Source: Gnetum montanum (lineage: Eukaryota; Streptophyta; Gnetopsida; Gnetales; Gnetaceae). Taken from it: 64,000 bases of DNA. The first letter of the stretch is position 1, and every line of letters begins with the position of its first letter. The notes beneath the pieces are model-generated. The model was given only the letters and a program-made list of their open reading frames with translations, ran no database searches and was not told where the DNA came from. Below are positions 1 to 11,552 of this stretch, piece after piece. The stretch covers positions 186,938-250,937 of the forward strand of contig MNCI01022636.1 of NCBI GenBank assembly GCA_015680685.1, written 5' to 3'. A program made the position numbers and the translations under genes.

Positions 1-320
1 TGGGGCCAAAACCCATATATTTGAGTAGCAATAAGCAAAATTATTGAGCTTTATCATCACATGAGGCTAAATTTATTATAGTGGTATATTACATACAACA
101 TATTTTGTGGCTCAAGAAGCTCTTCATTCAACTAGGCTTAAAAGTAATTTTTTCCATTAAGCTTATGGTAGATAACACATCAATAATTCAACTCTCAAAG
201 AAGAATGTCCTCACAAAATGTCCAACCATGTTAACATTAAAGACTACTTCACCAAGCATGAAGTAAAGGAGGGTAATATCTTATCCAAGTATGTGTCTAC
301 TCAAGATTAATTGGTTGATT
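1..320 (+). pseudogene. Ty1/copia RNase H remnant (left arm)
   Basis: This is the C-terminal RNase H end of a copia polyprotein. The reading across frames shows a WLKKLF helix, a VDNTSII segment (family form CDNxSAI), then a 'NVLTK...HVNIKDYF' stretch that matches the family's HIDIRYHF region, and 'EGNILSKY'. At least one frameshift and several stops break it. It lies at the window edge, so the rest of the pol gene is outside. The same segment is present inverted at 62284-62603, about 94% identical by eye over 300 bases. It is a remnant and not expected to give a protein. Alternative families are unlikely given the order of motifs. Confidence 0.75.
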
Positions 321-420
321 TCCTTATAGCATATAATTTGATTTATCTATTTTTTGGTGACACTTTGGACTCCCTTCCTATCAGCAAAGTTGCAATCCCT
401 AACTCAGTATCAAAAATTAC
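321..420 (+). other. copia 3' end with purine-rich tract
   Basis: Non-coding tail after the copia RNase H. It ends in a purine-rich stretch, CTTAGGTAGGGG (419-430), which could be the polypurine tract that precedes the 3' LTR. No clear copia LTR follows. The next segment resembles the LTR of element C instead. Confidence 0.35.
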
Positions 421-830
421 TTAGGTAGGGGTTCTTTGAAACTTGAGTTTAATTGTTTGCTGGTCTCTAGAAACACCAAGGCCTCGATACCTCCAAATAA
501 GGCTCAATGGTTGTATGAGCAATGTGTTTTTAGATTTACACTTAATATAAATCTTATACTATCTTAATTTTTTAATAGAAAATTATATTTTAATAAGGAT
601 TCAAATTTCAAAACACTATTCTATAAGCCAAAATATTTTTTAACTTCATCAAAGCAACTTAGCACATACGTTGTTAATCATAAGCTATCTATACCAATCA
701 TTACTTTCATTGAATGCTTAGAAAAAATCCTACAAATCTACTACCAATCTTTCCTAGAGAAATTCCACAAGAAGAACTAGAAATAGAGCAAGATCCAATG
801 GGTTTATCATATAAAATAGTATGATTGGAT
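421..830 (-). repeat. LTR fragment related to element C LTR (left arm)
   Basis: Positions 459-509 match the C-LTR segment at 8478-8515 (core TGGTCTCTAG and GATACCTCCAAATA). Positions about 755-800 match 8800-8840 (TCCACAAGAA, CTAGAAATAGAGCAA). The spacing between the two blocks is almost the same in both places, so this is a diverged LTR relative and not chance similarity. Strand is given by analogy with C, whose gag runs on the minus strand. A mirror copy lies at about 61780-62183. Confidence 0.55.
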
Positions 831-1172
831 GAGATATTAAACATTAAATTGAGATATCACCAATATGAAAGACCACTTTGAAATATGAAGTTATTCTAAT
901 TAATCAATAACAAAAAAATTACTAAATTCTTGGTTATAACAGGTAATTAAAATAATTCCAAGGAAAAGAAGTGCAAGATACGCTATCATTTTACCAATAT
1001 CTATGAAACAATGATAAAAAGAAAAAATAAACGTAACTTACAAATCAGAGACAAAAGCTAAAAGAAATCTTACTTAAAATTTCCATTATAAAATCAATAG
1101 TATGTTTAATATTTTTTCTTCTTTTGGCCCCTTTGCATCCTTTTTTATTTTTTTTATAGAAAGGCCTTGCAT
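831..1172. other. AT-rich stretch, no gene seen
   Basis: AT-rich sequence between the LTR fragment and the short ORF. I see no coding motif, repeat unit or RNA gene in it. It is mirrored in the right arm at about 61433-61780, so it belongs to the duplicated block. Confidence 0.5.
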
Positions 1173-1340
1173 TTATATAGCAAGAAATGAGGCCTCTAGT
1201 TTAGATAATTGATCTCTTTTGGTATTGGCCAAATCTACAAATTCAATGGTCTTTGCATTGGCTTGATCCAAAGGTTCCTTTATACCTTTAATTACATTAA
1301 TATTGGTCAAAATTATTTCTTCTTGTTCTTTCATTGCCAT
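1173..1340 (-). CDS. 55-codon ORF conserved in both arms
   Basis: A short ORF starting with ATG at 1340 and ending in TAA, below the usual length cut-off. The product is charged and probably helical (many K, E, D, Q), with no motif I recognise. Its mirror copy at 61265-61432 is also open and the same length, with six residue changes that I can count. It may be a leftover of a gag or leader ORF, since it lies directly outside an A-type LTR, reading away from it. Retention of an open frame over 168 bases in two diverged copies is suggestive but could be chance. Function unknown. Confidence 0.35.
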   Translation of the reverse strand: MAMKEQEEIILTNINVIKGIKEPLDQANAKTIEFVDLANTKRDQLSKLEASFLAI

Positions 1341-1348
1341 TAGCGCAT

Positions 1349-2515
1349 TGAAACACCCAAGGAAAATTCATGTGACAACCCATACGCAAAATTTCTGTAA
1401 TTTAGTGAAAAGATAAAGGTATATGCAATTACCTTATTTTCCAAAAAAGTGTTACATTATGATCCTATATTAATATAATTTAAGGTATATTTAATATAAA
1501 ATATGAGATGTGTAGCCTATACATTGTAAATCTCATACATCCTAGCTTGTGGAGGCTAAATAATGTTTCACAAGCTATAACTACCTTATATTCTAGCCTA
1601 TGCAAGTTCTAGGTTCCAAGTATTCTATCTTGTGAGGATTAAAGGTTGCTTCTAGAACTACAAAATTTGATATTTCAATTCCACAAACTGAGTCGTACAA
1701 TTGCCCATGTTGGATGACCTATGACCACAAGATGTGATATTTTGGTTTTAACTTCATATGTTGGCGATCCCAGTTCCACATGCTAGGAAACGTGTGGAGG
1801 TAATGTATGGGATAGGAAAATTAGCTATAATTTCTCACACATTGTAGAAAGGCATTTTGAACATGGTAGAATTTGCCGAAAATCTGTTAACAATCATGGA
1901 AAAATTATTTAGTAGCAAATCAAGGATCCATGACCTATTTAAACAAGAAATTGTCTCATGGAAAGGACTTTTTGGGAAAATTTTCAATTGGCCTGAATAT
2001 TAGACTTTTAGAGTGGTGAAAATACCCAAGAGCTAGTAACCACTTTCTTCCTAGCATAGATCAAAGTAGTAGATCAATTAGTGATGAGCAAATTTAAAAA
2101 GGTAGATTATACAAAATACTTGAGGATAGATCTAGCTGTAGAACATATCCCACTAGCTATATTGAGTTGCATGCATTTTTTCCTTGAGCTCTTGGGAAGT
2201 AAATCCTCAAAACTTATATTCTCTAAGCTTTGTTTCTATGAATTTTTCTTCATTTTAGTACAGGTTTGTAGTTTCATTTGTTTGCCACATTTTTCTTTAC
2301 ATTTCTCTATGCTCATATCCAACATGTAAACTCACTTTTCATATGCTACAAATTTTTATTACACACATTGATAATGAATTTATAAGTCATTGAGTAATTG
2401 AAAAAAATTTCTATGTTTCTTCAGATCCTTTTTGCATGCCTTGTGAATCTGAAGTTAAAACTATTTCTACTCTAAAACTTTTGGCTATCCAGCAATAAAT
2501 TTTTTAGATGCTACA
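1349..2515 (+). mobile_element. A-family LTR, outer copy (left arm)
   Basis: About 1167 bp, starting TGAAACACCC and ending GATGCTACA, directly followed by a primer-site-like sequence. The start resembles the starts of two other LTRs in the window (20707 plus strand; about 5871 minus strand). Its inverted counterpart in the right arm (60090-61256) is the same length by my count, which supports these boundaries. It faces another A-type LTR at 4797-5871 head to head, so the pair are not ordinary direct LTRs of one element. Confidence 0.6.
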
Positions 2516-2545
2516 ATTTTCTAGTGCTAAAAGCAGGACCTTTGC
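2516..2545 (+). promoter_or_regulatory. primer-binding-site-like sequence after LTR
   Basis: The sequence TTTTCTAGTGCTAAAAGC follows the LTR end. It aligns with the analogous site at 4769-4790 (minus) and with the better preserved site of element C (TGGCGCTAGAAGGA, 15221-15242 minus). The primer tRNA is not one I can name with confidence. Confidence 0.5.
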
Positions 2546-2582
2546 TTAACTTTTTCACTAAACCTAATTCCAATTTTTTCCA

Positions 2583-4050
2583 TCAAGCTATCATAGGATG
2601 GTGTTGGTTATCTTGGATCATAGGCTCATTGGTAGTGGAAAGAGACACCCTAATGACAAATGGTTTTTTGGGAGGCATATGTGGTGGTATCCTTATGACA
2701 AAACTAGTTCTTGAACTAGATGAAGTTGAAGCCCTTTCATCACAAGGGGATATCCAAACAATAAATGAATCCCCAATAGGTTTATAGTTATTATTAACAT
2801 TGAACATAGTAATGGAATAGCGGTCATTATTAGCATTTACCAAGTCATTGTATAGTTGCATGTTATAGTTCTAGGACCTAACTGAGTTGGATGTATCTAT
2901 GACTAAATCAACACTATCTATCATTTTATGAAAATCATCTTTTAAATCCAAGAAAAAGTTATTTTCATGGCTAAGTATCTAATGGTAATGTTAGAATCAG
3001 TCTAGTTTAAAGTATTTGGGCACAGGTGGATCATCCTTTGTGGCTACAGTGGAGTCTTTAGAAATCTCACATAAGCAATCATGCATCTTACGAGGGTTCT
3101 CTATTAGTTTTTTGTATTGGATATGGTTACTCTTGAGAAACTAATCAAGAAGCTTGAATGATTTTATGGGTAATTTTATGTATTTATATCAATCCTTCTT
3201 TTCAAAATTTGGCCTAGGAGGGTTAGATGTGGAAGCACCTAATATTGATGTTTTAGCAATGGTGGCAAGGGCCTTTGGTTGCATGGTCTTTGATCCTTAT
3301 GTTATGTTTTTTCTTTGTCAACAATGGTCATGACTTCATGGTTCAATTTTTTCTTACTCTTATATTTTGTTGTATGTTGGCTATTGTACATTATGTATGT
3401 TGGATCATTACTAGCTTCTGTGGCATCATCTATGTTTTTAATTTAGGCAAGCTTGGTTAAGTAATTGTGGCATCTTCTATGTTTTTAATTTAGGTAGGCT
3501 TGGTGAACTACTATAATGGGTGTTAAGATGGGTGTTAGGATGAACATGGTAGGGAAGAAGGAAGAAGACTAAGGAGCTTGGTTCATAGAGGACACATGAG
3601 TTGTGGAGTTAGAGATGATTGCTTATGGAGTTAACTATTGGTAAATATTTCCTATGAATGTGTTCAATTCATTCTTTGCTTCAAACCCATCTTGGTCCTC
3701 TTGGTCTTGGTCTAAGCTAATCTCTTCACTCACCTTGTCAATGTCCACTAGTTATGTTAGCATGAATGTATGAAAGTGCATTAGTTCAATTTGGTCAGAA
3801 GCCGAGGAAATATACTCTTTCCTATTTTTATGGATGATCTTGAATTGATGTTTGGACTCTAATTTGATATGTGGGATGACAAGGATAGCTTGGATCTTAG
3901 TGAAAATGAAGTTATAGTACTCATTAATATTTTCATAATCTAGATTTTGGCCCCTCCACGTAAGGAATTATCTATGTTCTACCACTGTCAAATCCTTGGG
4001 ATCATAAATAAAAATGGATTCTTGATTAGAGGACATTTGTATGAAGTTGT
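2583..4050 (-). pseudogene. degenerate gag-position coding region of element A (left arm)
   Basis: The minus strand carries a broken reading frame. The clearest open part is 2583-2861 (92 codons, serine-rich, with a 'VWISPCDERAS' core). Upstream on the same strand are weakly open acidic segments that match the mirror copy at 58640-60022 plus. The two copies differ by an in-frame deletion of about 8 codons near 'NVNNN', so this was once coding sequence. It sits where gag would be relative to the LTR at 4797-5871, reading away from that LTR and its primer site. I do not recognise a capsid or zinc-knuckle motif, so 'gag' rests on position only. The plus-strand ORFs here are shadows. Confidence 0.4.
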
Positions 4051-4768
4051 ATGGTAACATGGTGGAATGACTAAATGGCATAAGAGGTGTAAGGACAATG
4101 TATGAAAGTCCTAACTTATAAACTCTAATGTGTAGGAGTTTCAAGTTGTGAAAATCTCAATGGATAAGCTAAGCTTGCATTAAGCTAACTTGTAAAATGT
4201 AATAAGCTAACTTATAAATTGTAATAAGATAAATTATAAAAGTTAAAAATTTTTAAAGTGGCAAAGTATGTAGAGTTTCAACTTATGAAACTCCCATGTA
4301 TTAATTGCAATTGCAATGAAAAATTAAAAATTAAAAATTTCTCATAAAATTTTCTAATGTTTAGCTATGTTGGAAAAGTAGAAAATGGGCTTCAATGTGT
4401 GCAACCAAACATAATAAAATTACAAGGTGTAGGTGCAGGAAATAAGGTAACCAATATGTATAACAACTAAAAAAATCAAATTTTAAACTTCCTAGGGAAG
4501 GGAGTTGAGGCGGTGGTGTGCATTGCAATGATTGAAATTATTTTTTTTTAAAAAAATTATATATTTGTAGGAAAGAGGGACAACACTACAACTATGTTAT
4601 GAAAATGTAATGGGAAAATTCATTTTAAGCTGAAAATTTATTTTAGTTTTATATATTGGAGTTTTGGAAAATCCAAAACAATTTTTGATGTATTAAATAT
4701 GTTGACAAGAAATGGCAGAAATAGGCAATGGATTGGAGGATAGGTTTTGAGAAATAATTCAGGCAAAG
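4051..4768. other. leader/untranslated region of element A, no gene seen
   Basis: AT-rich, no long frame. It holds short repeats of a 'TAAGCTAACTTATAAA' type near 4190-4240 and a T-run/A-run near 4540-4555. The same region is present inverted at about 57890-58640. Confidence 0.45.
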
Positions 4769-4790
4769 GCCCTCCTTCTAGTACTAGAAA
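4769..4790 (-). promoter_or_regulatory. primer-binding-site-like sequence (A, minus strand)
   Basis: On the minus strand it reads CTAGTACTAGAAGGAGGG, just inside the 4797-5871 LTR. It resembles element C's TGGCGCTAGAAGGA site. The following 'CCTTTGCC' is also shared with the site at 2516-2545. Confidence 0.55.
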
Positions 4791-4796
4791 CTCTAA

Positions 4797-5871
4797 TGAC
4801 TGGAAAATTTGGTGCTAGAAAATCAAAAATCCTAGTGTAGAAAAGTTTAACCCTAGATCCAACAAGCCTTGAAAAAGGATCCGAAGTATCTCAAATGATC
4901 TTGTCAATCAATTTAGGACTTATATGTCTGTTATTTAATGTGATAAAATAAAGGACAAGAAAAATGGTTAAAAAAATGTATAGAGAGAAAGGAAAAAATG
5001 AAAAAGCAAGTAATCACTGAAAAGTTTTATTTTAATCACTTTGATAAATAAAATGTTGGAAATAAAAGTTCGAAAACTATTGATTATGGGTTTTGAAAAC
5101 TTGGGAAATATAAGAATATCTTTGACTTTTGATGAAGATTGAAAGATGCATTCTACTACAATATTCATACAAATATGCTTTTGAACTTTAGTTTTCATTG
5201 ATTTTCTCTACTATGATAGTCTACATTGGTTGAGAAATAGCTATGGAATTTTAAATTTTTGCTCTACTCTAAAAGTATCTAGTCCTATTGAAGGAAAAAT
5301 GATTCAAAATTCCTTAAAATGATGCAAAATTTTGCTTAAATAGGCTGTGAATTTTTTTATTTTTTATTAATATAATTTTTCCATGACTTCTAACTAATTT
5401 GACCACATTTTGGAAGCTTTTGATTGCGCTCATCTACAACATATCATACACCAACATCGTTGACATTTTTGGGCTGAAATACCAATGTATTTGACACTTT
5501 CTACCATCCAAAATTACAGCCTATGAACCACCAATGTATTCAGCCTTTCTTGCCAAATTTGATGTCACATTTGGGCTATTTTCATGGCCCAAACTTGAAT
5601 GTGTATGCCATCAAATGTTTTGGCTTTTTGTTGCCAATTTTTGTAACATATTAGCATTTTGAGCCTGAAATTTACAACTTGTAGGTTATAAAATTCATTT
5701 TACATATGAGAAATTATATGAAAATTTGCATGAATAATTCTTTGGGGTAAGTTTTTTTATAGAAAAATAGATAAGTGTCTTAACCTTTAAATTTCCATCA
5801 AATTACAATGCAAATTCTTGGCTACTAGGCTTCTTATGCATAATATAAATTTTTTTTGTCATGTTTCAACA
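4797..5871 (-). mobile_element. A-family LTR, inner inverted copy (left arm)
   Basis: On the minus strand the LTR starts TGTTGAAACATGAC at about 5871 and ends near GTCA at 4797. It shares blocks with the A 3' LTR at 20707-21507, but in opposite orientation: 'GCATTGTAATTTGATGG', the 'AAAATAGCCCAA' core and the 'CACCAATGTATTTGACAC' type repeat. Pol of element A starts directly outside its 5' end, which is the wrong side for a normal 5' LTR. The minus-strand ORF at 4968-5198 is LTR sequence and not a gene. Confidence 0.6.
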
Positions 5872-5949
5872 CTATTCTCCATCATTTTTACATTGTTTAA
5901 TAATTATGTAATACAAATATTAGTTAAAGTGTTTTTTTTTGACATGTAG

Positions 5950-8411
5950 CACTAAATCATGAATACATGGAATCAATTTGACCTACTCTTAAACCTAACT
6001 AGATCCTATAATGATGTCAAATGATCAATTAAACTAGAATTTCTAGATCTTGAACCTAGGAGCCTATTTGATCATATATCCTCAATAGACAAGTCCTTAG
6101 AGTTACCTAAGTACATAGTTAAAACCCTTGACTTAGAGACTAGAGAAATCATGGAAGAAACTCTAGTTGAAATTTCCATTACAACCCATAATGATAAGGG
6201 AAAAATGCTAAAATGAAGTTTCTCACTAGAGTCCTAGATGGTCCAAGATATCACCAAGGTCCCTCAAGATGAGATTAAAGTCTTTGCTTGGTCATATGAA
6301 GATATTCTAGGACTTGATCCATGTTTAGTACAACATAACATTATACTTGACTCGAGCATGAAGCTAGTTAAATAAAAAGTTCATAAGATTAGATCAAATT
6401 TGGCCCTGGTAGTTTTCGATGAGATAAAGAAGCTTTACTAAGAAGGTTTCATCCAAGCTATCGATTATGCCAATTGGGTATCCAACATAGAGGTACTTCA
6501 TAAGGAAAATAGGAATATTCATATTTGCATCAATTTCCATGACCTCAACAATGCAACCATTAAAGTTGATTTTTCTTTGCCTAGTATTAATTAACTTATG
6601 AATACTATGGTTGGAAATGCCTTTTTATCCTTCATGGATGGGTTCTTGGGATACAACCAAGTTAGGATTAATCCATAAGTTGCACATAATCTTCATGTCC
6701 CCTTGGGAAACCTTCTATTTGATAATGATGTCATTTAGTTCGAAGAACAAAGGGGCAACCTATCAATAAGCCATGATCTGCATCATTAGTGACTACATAT
6801 TAGGGTTATTGAATGATTATGTTGATGACATAGCTATTAAGTCCAAAATAGCCAGTGATCATGGTCATGACCTAAACCTAGTACTTCAATGATGTCTCAA
6901 ATATGAGCTTAGATTTAATCATAAGTACTATGTCCTCGGTGTTAGAACCAATAAGATGCTTGGTTTCATAGTATCCGAGCCAGGGATACAAGTTGACCCT
7001 AACAAGGTTAAGAGCATAACCAATCTAACAATACCTAGCAAACTTAAGAAAAATATGAGGTTTATAAGGTAGATTTTAATTTATTCATAGGTTTATCTTG
7101 AGACTCACAAATATGCTACAACCCATGCAACACTTACTTAAAAAGTGAGTTTACTATGAGTGGATTGATCAATGTTAGGAAGCCTTTGACAATACTAAAA
7201 AAGAATTGGTCCAACTACCTATCATGCATCCTTCTTAGATGGATAAATCATTCTACATCTACCCTGAAATATTTGAAATCTCCATGGCCTTTTTTTCTCT
7301 ATTAAAAATTAGATGATGGAGTAGAGTTACCTATCTACTAATTGAGCCATGCATTGGTAGCATATGAGACCTAATACACTAAGGTTAAAAAGCATTCTTT
7401 AGCCTGGTCTTGTCTCTAAAGAAGTGGAGATACTAACTCTTTAGGAGCCAAGTCAACATTTTATGCAAGGATAACATGCTAAGAGTCACAACGACCAACA
7501 TCTATGAGAGTAGCCAAACAGCCCAATGGAAACCATAATAGCTAATTTTGATCTACATTACATCTCCCAAGCCTTAATGAAATATTAAGCTATAGTCGAA
7601 CAACTCACCACCTCCCCAATTAAGGATCATGTAGTCAGAGATCTTGAATTTCCTAATGATCATGTCAACATTGTCAACGAAGTACTTAAAGGATATGAGG
7701 TCATCATGCACTTTGATAGATATTTGATTGACCATGGAGGTAGTGTTTAGCCTTGGTCTTGTCTCTAAAGAAATCGAGACATTACCTTTTTATGAGCAAA
7801 GCCAACATCATATGAAAGGATAACATGCTAAGATTCATAGTGATCAACGTCTATGAGACTAGTAAAATAGCTTGATGGAAGACCATAAAAATTTAGTTTA
7901 ATCTACATTACATCTCCCAAGCCTCAATGAAAGATCAAGCTATAGATAGGCAACTTACCACTTCCAAAATTGAGGATCATGATCATGTCAACATTGTCAA
8001 TGAAGTACCCAAAGGATATGAGGTCATCATGCACTTTGATAGAGCTTTGACTACACGTGAAGATAATGTAGCTACCATCATAACATTATCCTCTAGTGAC
8101 ATACAAATTTCAAATTCCCATGTACTAACAACATAGAAAAATATGAAAGGTTAATCAATGGAATGATGGTAGCTTGTAACTGAGGAATTACATGTTTAAT
8201 GATAGATGGTGATTTTCAACTAGTGGTTAACCAACTAAAGTCTACACATGCAAAGCTAAACATTTACAATCTAACTATGAACTAGCTAAAAAATTCATGC
8301 TACTATTTATAGATGTTGATATCCAACATCTTTTCTAAGAAAAGAAAATCTTATTCAGTACCATTATCATCTAAGCTCTAATTGTGACATTTGATGTGTT
8401 TAGCAAAGTAT
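5950..8411 (+). pseudogene. Tat-like Ty3/gypsy pol: RT and RNase H (element A, left arm)
   Basis: Broken pol of a Tat-lineage element. Near 6270 the 'VFAWSYEDILGLDP' segment marks the linker before RT. It is followed by the RT fingers (EGFIQAIDYANWVSN), a 'NFHDLNNATIKVDFSLP' box and 'SFMDGFLGYNQVRINP' near 6630-6675. The connection and first RNase H follow (about 7080-7450). A second, archaeal-type RNase H region lies at about 7927-8340; its core 'FPCTNN..KYERLING' is clearer in the right arm. A second RNase H is diagnostic of Tat elements. The block 7560-7720 repeats as 7880-8040, a local duplication. Stops and frameshifts are frequent. Element C interrupts the gene at 8416. Confidence 0.8.
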
Positions 8412-8416
8412 CTTCC
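8412..8416. repeat. target-site duplication of element C (CTTCC), left
   Basis: CTTCC directly before the C LTR start. The same five bases follow C at 18280-18284 and follow the solo LTR at 11762-11766. The uninterrupted right arm has one copy (55241-55245, GGAAG on the plus strand). Confidence 0.85.
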
Positions 8417-9640
8417 TGTTGGTGGCCATTTGGGACATGACTGCCAACAAGTGTCCTCAAACAAAATTTAGGTTCTTGCTGGTCTCTAGCAACACCAAGG
8501 ACCAGATACCTCCAAATAGACTTAGTAGTTAATGTGAGTATGTCTATGTGCTTTTGTGGTGTGTGGTTGTGAAATATGAAATGATTGTGTTGTGTGTAAA
8601 CTACAAATAACTTATCTTAAAGAGATTTAGCCAACTTTGCTAAGTACTGTGAGTTGTTGAGAGTTCCTATTTTGTTTAATTGTCTAGTTTACACGGTCCT
8701 TATAATACCTACTTGTAAAAAATAAAATTTTGTAAAAACATTTGAGCACAACTCTACAAAACTCTACAAATCTACTTCTAATTGTTCCCAGAGAAAGAAA
8801 TAGTTCCACAAGAAAACTAGAAATAGAGCAATATTCAATGGAAATAGACAGAAAAGAAAGAAGATTTGTGTTAAGATGTAAAATATTTAAATAAGGTAAA
8901 ATGATATGAGTAAACACTTCGTAATAAAGCTATCCCAAATTAAATATCTACAAATTGTTCAAACTTCCAAGACTCAAATAAGGAATTTCTTCAAGAAAAT
9001 CCTAGTATGCTACCAAAAATTGCTACGTAAACTACCACGTACGAGACTCTATTTTGGCTACATAATGGATTTCAATAATTGCATTCAACAGAACGTTCAA
9101 AAGACTTGAAAATTTCTAATTGAAATACCACAGAGATTCACTTTAAAGATAAAAAGAAGCTATTCTAGTCCCATCAAAATACCAAAGATTTTTAAACCCT
9201 CTTGACTATTGAATCGTTCAACGACATGACTACAAGCATAGGCTTTCTTACAACGATCTGAATAGCAATAATTATACATTAAAAATAACCAAATTCACTA
9301 CTAAAATGCTCTTAAAGCTTTCAAACAAAAGCACTTCCATGGTAAAATTTTAATAGAAATTTTCTATTGGGCAACAAGAACAATAAGAAACATCTAAAAA
9401 TCCCAAAATTACTTGCCAAGAATGATACTATCTAAACCACTAGCTAATAAATTTTAAAAAAATAAAAATAAAACATAAGTCACAGGACTATGACAAAGAG
9501 GCTAAAATATTTTCTTTAGCCAATCATCTTACGAGAAATCTTTCACAATTTCTTCTTTACAATGCTCTTCTCCCAAGACTCACAGTGTGTCTCTAAGTGA
9601 GAGCCCAAGTGTGTGATGTGAGACCTCTAGAGATCCTTGA

Positions 9641-9655
9641 AGCCTTTTTATAGGG
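9641..9655 (-). promoter_or_regulatory. TATA box of C LTR (solo copy)
   Basis: The minus strand reads CCCTATAAAAAGGCT. It lies just downstream, in element sense, of the minisatellite at 9724-9898. The equivalent box in the 5' LTR is at 16147-16158. Confidence 0.55.
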
Positions 9656-9723
9656 TTCCAAGGTAGGTAGCTAACTTACAAAATATCTTAGGTGGTTATA
9701 ACCACCATAGAGATAAAAAATTT

Positions 9724-9898
9724 GTAGTTGCCAAGTGTCCTATTCAGTTACCAAGTGTCTTCATTCAGTTGCCAAGTGGTCACCATGGAGATAAAAAAGT
9801 TGTAGTTGACAAGTGTCCCATTTAGTTGACAAGTGGCCCATTTATTTGACAAGTGGCCATTGTCGAGATAAAGACGTTGTAGTTGAAAAGTGGCCTTT
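9724..9898 (-). repeat. minisatellite in U3 of C LTR (solo copy)
   Basis: Tandem units of about 19-21 bp built on GTTGCCAAGTGTC / GTTGACAAGTGGC, interrupted twice by a 'GGAGATAAAAAAGTTGTA' spacer. It is upstream of the LTR TATA box. The unit number differs from that in the other LTR. The 60-codon minus-strand frame over it is a by-product of the repeat. Confidence 0.75.
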
Positions 9899-10985
9899 GT
9901 GGTGGTTATAACCATCATTTCAATTGACAAGTGTTTGATTCACATGGAACTTTGAACAATTGTTGCACAAATTCCCATCCTAAATCATAAAATATTTTAT
10001 TGTTATTTACATCATAGTAGTAGAGATAATAACCATGGAGTTGATGCTTACATGGATGGGTTAATATATAAATATATATGTAAGTGTTTAATATTTGTCC
10101 ATCTTTCTAATGCTTGGGATCCATGATTTTCTTTCTACCTGACATCAACCTCTGTCTGTCCAAATCATTTGCAAGTTGAAGGATTTGAACCTGAAAAATG
10201 CATTAAAATGAAATGCTATGTCATGGTAGTTATATCCAATAATAGTTTCAACATAAATAGTGGGACCTCCAGATATTGATTCAAAAATTTTGATGAAATA
10301 ATTCTTGATTATCGTATTCAACTGGTTTGTTAAGTCCTTATTGTGACTGATACAAAGAGAATCATTCAAGTCTGGCCTTTTTGTAGCCAACCACCTCTAC
10401 AACTGCGCAGGCTTCATAGAACCCCTCTAATCACCCAGGAAACCAACCTATCAATGACTACTCATTAGAAGTTGATCAAAAGTGACTCCTCATCTGCACT
10501 ACAGCGCCATCGTGAAAATCTTACAAAACTAGAACGCATTGAAAAGGACGAAGATTGGGGAAAACATACAACAGAAAAGAAAAGTTTAATCAAAATGGAT
10601 CAGTCATTTTGTGCAGCATCAGTTGGAGCCTTTCTCGAGAGGCATGTTCATGTCAATGTCCAGCAACATCCAATGGTTATGCTGGGCGTATGCCCATTGG
10701 CAGCTTGTTCGCATAAATACAGTTGTGCTCTGGATTATCAGTGTTATTCCTCATAATTTAATACGGCAGAAATCACATCTGGTTATGCTGTGGCCTATTG
10801 CCCATCCATTGAGAGGAAAACATCCGTATGATGAAAAGAACAAAGACACAAAGGAGGAATTCTGAAATGAGACTCATCCCCCACAGACATTTGAGGTGGT
10901 TTCCCCGAAACAGTGGTAGACATGGCCATCTTCATGGAGGGTAGTCAAATACAAAGGCTACTACTATTTTAACTCTCCATGGGCT

Positions 10986-11315
10986 CTACAACACATGGCC
11001 ACCTAGATGCATCGATGTGACTACAAAGAGCATAGTGTTATCTTTGGAGAATGGTGTGAGTGGTGGGGGGTGTTCGACATAATTCCTACATTGATGCAGC
11101 TGTGGAGTCTCAACCGCCTTGCCACTACACTCATATTTGTTATCATCATCCTCGATTTTAGTCGTGCCACTATTTATGCCCTTTACGAGTATCTCTTTCT
11201 GCATTTCTGAATCTTCATCAAATCGCGAGTCCTCAAGGACAAGTGGATTTTTTATTATGTATTCGGCTCCCTCTTCAGAAAGCACTGGTTCCCCAGCAGC
11301 TTTAACTTTAAACAA
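10986..11315 (-). CDS. sense-strand acidic ORF in C LTR (solo copy)
   Basis: A 109-codon ORF in the U3 part of the LTR, in element sense. It is acidic, with 'ILVKGINSG' and 'EDDDNKYECSG' stretches. A longer relative (127 codons) lies in the other LTR at 17450-17833, and a truncated one at 11981-12229. I recognise no domain. Its length in three LTR copies suggests a former coding capacity, possibly host sequence captured in the LTR. The antisense strand is equally open here, so coding is unproven. Confidence 0.25.
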   Translation of the reverse strand: MFKVKAAGEPVLSEEGAEYIIKNPLVLEDSRFDEDSEMQKEILVKGINSGTTKIEDDDNKYECSGKAVETPQLHQCRNYVEHPPPLTPFSKDNTMLFVVTSMHLGGHVL

Positions 11316-11345
11316 CTAAAATCTCTAGACGAAACATTTGAAAAT

Positions 11346-11552
11346 ATGAAACTATACAATTTCTATAGACTAAAAAGTCTTAGGGATATGCACTTTAACG
11401 GTGGCGGCCAGTATTCATACTATGAGTACAGTCGCTTTTCTGAATATGTCATCTTCATCAATGAAGAAAATGCATCTGTATTACCCAAGGAAATGATGAA
11501 ACATTTTATGTATGCAAATGTAAACCTGAGAACAACCATATTTCTAGAATGA
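11346..11552 (+). CDS. 68-codon antisense ORF in C LTR, copy 1
   Basis: Open from ATG to TGA at identical length in all three C LTR copies (also 12371-12577 and 17864-18070). It starts MKLYNF and ends TIFLE. Between this copy and 17864-18070 I count about 11 base changes, of which about 8 alter a residue. That argues against protein constraint. No family recognised. Confidence 0.25.
   Translation: MKLYNFYRLKSLRDMHFNGGGQYSYYEYSRFSEYVIFINEENASVLPKEMMKHFMYANVNLRTTIFLE

Noticed and set aside
1349-5871. DNA transposon with long terminal inverted repeats
   Set aside because: The inverted ends are LTR-like with primer sites, no transposase was found between them, and no flanking target duplication was seen. 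A rearranged LTR element explains them better.
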